55,235 nt of DNA from Alphaproteobacteria bacterium (GTDB taxonomy: Bacteria; Pseudomonadota; Alphaproteobacteria; JACZXZ01). The position numbers were made by a program, and so were the translations under genes. The DNA lies in NCBI GenBank assembly GCA_035625915.1, contig DASPOR010000205.1, forward strand, positions 1 to 55,235, read 5' to 3'. Of the stretch, positions 54,959 to 55,235 are shown piece by piece (the stretch's first letter is position 1; every line of letters starts with the position of its first letter). Below the pieces are notes generated by a model. That model searched no databases. It worked only from the letters and a program-made list of their open reading frames with translations, and had not been told where the DNA came from.

Positions 54959-55116
54959 TTCATCAGTCCCGGAAAATGCAACTGGCGACCGGAAAATTGT
55001 GGGGTAAATCTCTGGCGTCGGCCGCAGCGGCTTTGGCGCCTCGCTCCATCATGGCCTTCCCATGGTCCTACGCGCCCAAAGCATAAAACAGGTGCTCGCC
55101 CGCGTTAGAGGCCGTC
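54959..55116. other. Upstream region of the DHA2 transporter
   Basis: About 160 bp between the transporter start and the tandem repeat. It should contain the leftward promoter. No clear -35/-10 pair or operator was found. Confidence 0.3.
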
Positions 55117-55235
55117 GGCGCGCTTTGCGCGCCTTCTTTTGCGCCACGCAAAGCGGCGGCCGGAAACGGCCGCCGGCGCGCTTTGCGCGCCTTCTTTCGC
55201 GCCACGCAAAGAGGCGGCCGGAAACGGCCACCGGC
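55117..55235. repeat. 58-bp tandem repeat with two hairpins per unit, truncated by the window end
   Basis: Unit 1 (55117-55174) and unit 2 (55175-55232) are near-identical, and a third copy appears to begin at 55233. Each unit has a hairpin GGCGCGC-TTT-GCGCGCC and a second stem with a GAAA tetraloop (GGCGGCCG-GAAA-CGGCCGCC in unit 1; one stem base changed in unit 2). Very G/C-rich. It does not look coding, because 58 is not a multiple of three. Confidence 0.85.

Noticed and set aside
55049..55231. A minus-strand frame through the 58-bp tandem repeat
   Set aside because: The repeat period is not a multiple of three and the product is an Arg/Lys-rich artefact of the hairpins.

Overview
The window looks like chromosomal DNA from a high-GC alphaproteobacterium, probably Rhodospirillales-like. 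This rests on gene order (dut-coaBC-ubiB-ubiE diverging from mutM, then enoyl-CoA hydratase, rpsT, dnaA-dnaN-recF-gyrB) and on protein character. No rRNA, tRNA, CRISPR array, insertion sequence or phage gene was recognised.

Layout. (1) 1-14082 is housekeeping: nucleotide, CoA and ubiquinone synthesis, base-excision repair, ribosomal protein S20 and the replication-initiation cluster. (2) 14100-23054 holds a NagB-type deaminase, an alanine-racemase-like protein without the catalytic tyrosine, and a sugar ABC transporter operon (binding protein, two permeases, ATPase) followed by an amidohydrolase and a Gfo/Idh/MocA dehydrogenase; this is probably one carbohydrate or sugar-lactone uptake and oxidation unit. 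(3) 23155-25764 encodes two membrane proteins, MarC and a CPA1 cation/proton antiporter. (4) 25828-49153 is a large accessory metabolic island, described below. (5) 49228-55235 holds a SleB-type cell wall hydrolase, small exported proteins, two MFS transporters and a 58-bp tandem repeat that runs off the window end.

The island has two interwoven parts. One is an apparently complete coenzyme F420 system, unusual in Proteobacteria: a stand-alone FbiB C-terminal-type nitroreductase, NADPH:F420 reductase, CofE, CofD, CofC and FbiC, plus two candidate F420-using enzymes (a luciferase-like monooxygenase-family protein and a PPOX/FDOR-B protein). The other is a set of catabolic enzymes not usually seen together: a PhnY/PhnZ-like oxygenase pair, a single-chain cobalamin mutase fused to its B12 domain, a Rieske oxygenase carrying the glycine-betaine/stachydrine demethylase motif, a flavin monooxygenase, the 5-oxoprolinase set PxpA/PxpB/PxpC, a two-subunit CoA-transferase-family enzyme, an unassigned fold-II PLP enzyme, and IclR and GntR/UTRA regulators. 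A perfect 22-bp palindrome sits in the divergent promoter between the PhnY-like gene and the mutase gene. A 31-bp element is shared by two distant divergent intergenic regions in the island, and a REP-like repeat marks two gene ends. My working inference is a co-regulated F420-linked pathway for an N-containing (betaine-, lactam- or phosphonate-like) substrate that passes through an oxoproline/glutamate-like intermediate and a B12 rearrangement. The substrate cannot be read from the sequence.
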